From: an uncultured Sphingobium sp.
GTDB lineage: Bacteria > Pseudomonadota > Alphaproteobacteria > Sphingomonadales > Sphingomonadaceae
DNA length: 6,394 nucleotides
NCBI GenBank assembly: GCA_913773715.1
Contig: CAJYHD010000751.1
Span: 1 to 6,394, forward strand
Direction: 5' to 3'
This document shows positions 6,202 through 6,394 of this stretch, piece after piece; position 1 is the first letter of the stretch; every line of letters starts with the position of its first letter. The notes below the pieces were generated by a model. That model saw only the letters and a program-made list of their open reading frames with translations. It was not told the origin of the DNA and did no database searches. Made by a program: the position numbers and the translations under genes.

Positions 6202-6394
6202 CGCAGCATCCGGGCGGTGAGCGCGGCGCAATCGGCGTCGGTCGCCCTTGGGCCTTGCTTGCCAGTGATGGCGCGGCCGAAGGCTTTCAGAATATTGCCT
6301 ACCGACTTGCTCTCTTGCGGGAGGATCAACCTGGGGTCGCGGATCGTGCCAGTGACGCGGACTGATCCGGGCAACCTGATCGCGGCCTTGCCCT
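6198..6394 (-). CDS. AsmA-family protein, C-terminal 64 residues only (5' part beyond right edge)
   Basis: An open frame enters from the right edge on the minus strand and ends at TAG (6200-6198). The 64 visible residues include 'LPGSVRVTGTIRDPRLIL' and end in 'ATDADCAALTARMLR'. A 'G-T-[IL]-x-[DN]-P' strand near the end, followed by a basic helix and a 'DADCAAL' tail, is what many proteobacterial AsmA-family proteins show at their C-terminus. Such proteins are large, inner-membrane-anchored periplasmic proteins linked to outer-membrane lipid homeostasis. The gene is convergent with the lipoprotein gene, and the two reading frames overlap by 4 nt at their stop codons. It is probably unrelated to the sugar locus and marks its right border. 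Only a tail is visible, so the assignment is moderate. Confidence 0.6.
   Translation of the reverse strand, partial: GKAAIRLPGSVRVTGTIRDPRLILPQESKSVGNILKAFGRAITGKQGPRATDADCAALTARMLR

Noticed and set aside
4759..6231. A 490-codon open frame on the minus strand
   Set aside because: It is antisense to the lipoprotein gene, rich in Arg/Pro/His in the manner of shadow frames, and has no recognisable domain.
1..6394. Mobile elements, tRNA or rRNA genes, CRISPR arrays, or frameshifted genes
   Set aside because: No transposase-like product, direct-repeat array, tRNA-like cloverleaf or rRNA sequence was seen. The two complete genes and both partial ones read through without interruption.

Overview
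The window is GC-rich, gene-dense DNA with codon use and protein types that fit an alphaproteobacterium of the Sphingomonadales (Sphingomonas/Sphingobium/Novosphingobium type). The main pointers are an Oar-like TonB-dependent receptor with a 'QIVVTGSR' TonB-box segment and twin-arginine-exported sugar hydrolases beside it. The taxon is inferred, since no marker gene is present.

Layout. Positions 1-1340 (minus strand) hold the first 446 residues of a periplasmic GH3 beta-glucosidase of the BglX type; its C-terminal part lies beyond the left edge. Positions 1341-1668 are a divergent control region. It contains a good sigma-70-like promoter for the GH3 gene, a 15-nt inverted repeat in the GH3 leader, a perfect 16-bp palindrome (1578-1593) in front of the receptor gene, and a GC hairpin just before the receptor ribosome-binding site. 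Positions 1669-4653 (plus) encode a complete 994-residue TonB-dependent receptor with an N-terminal carboxypeptidase-regulatory-like domain. After only 51 nt, with no visible terminator, positions 4705-6201 (plus) encode a 498-residue Tat-type lipoprotein of the glycoamylase-like family (PF10091, which includes GH144). Its stop codon overlaps that of a convergent minus-strand gene (6198-6394), of which only the last 64 codons are present; these look like the C-terminus of an AsmA-family protein.

How the genes fit together. The receptor would import an oligosaccharide across the outer membrane, the lipoprotein would cut a glucan, and the GH3 enzyme would release glucose in the periplasm. PF10091 proteins are repeatedly linked to beta-1,2-glucans (GH144 endo-beta-1,2-glucanases and sophorohydrolases, and the middle domain of cyclic beta-1,2-glucan synthases). 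Some GH3 enzymes prefer sophorose. The best working hypothesis is therefore a small, SusD-free beta-1,2-glucan utilisation locus. The protein families are well supported; the substrate is inference. No RNA genes, mobile elements or CRISPR arrays were seen.
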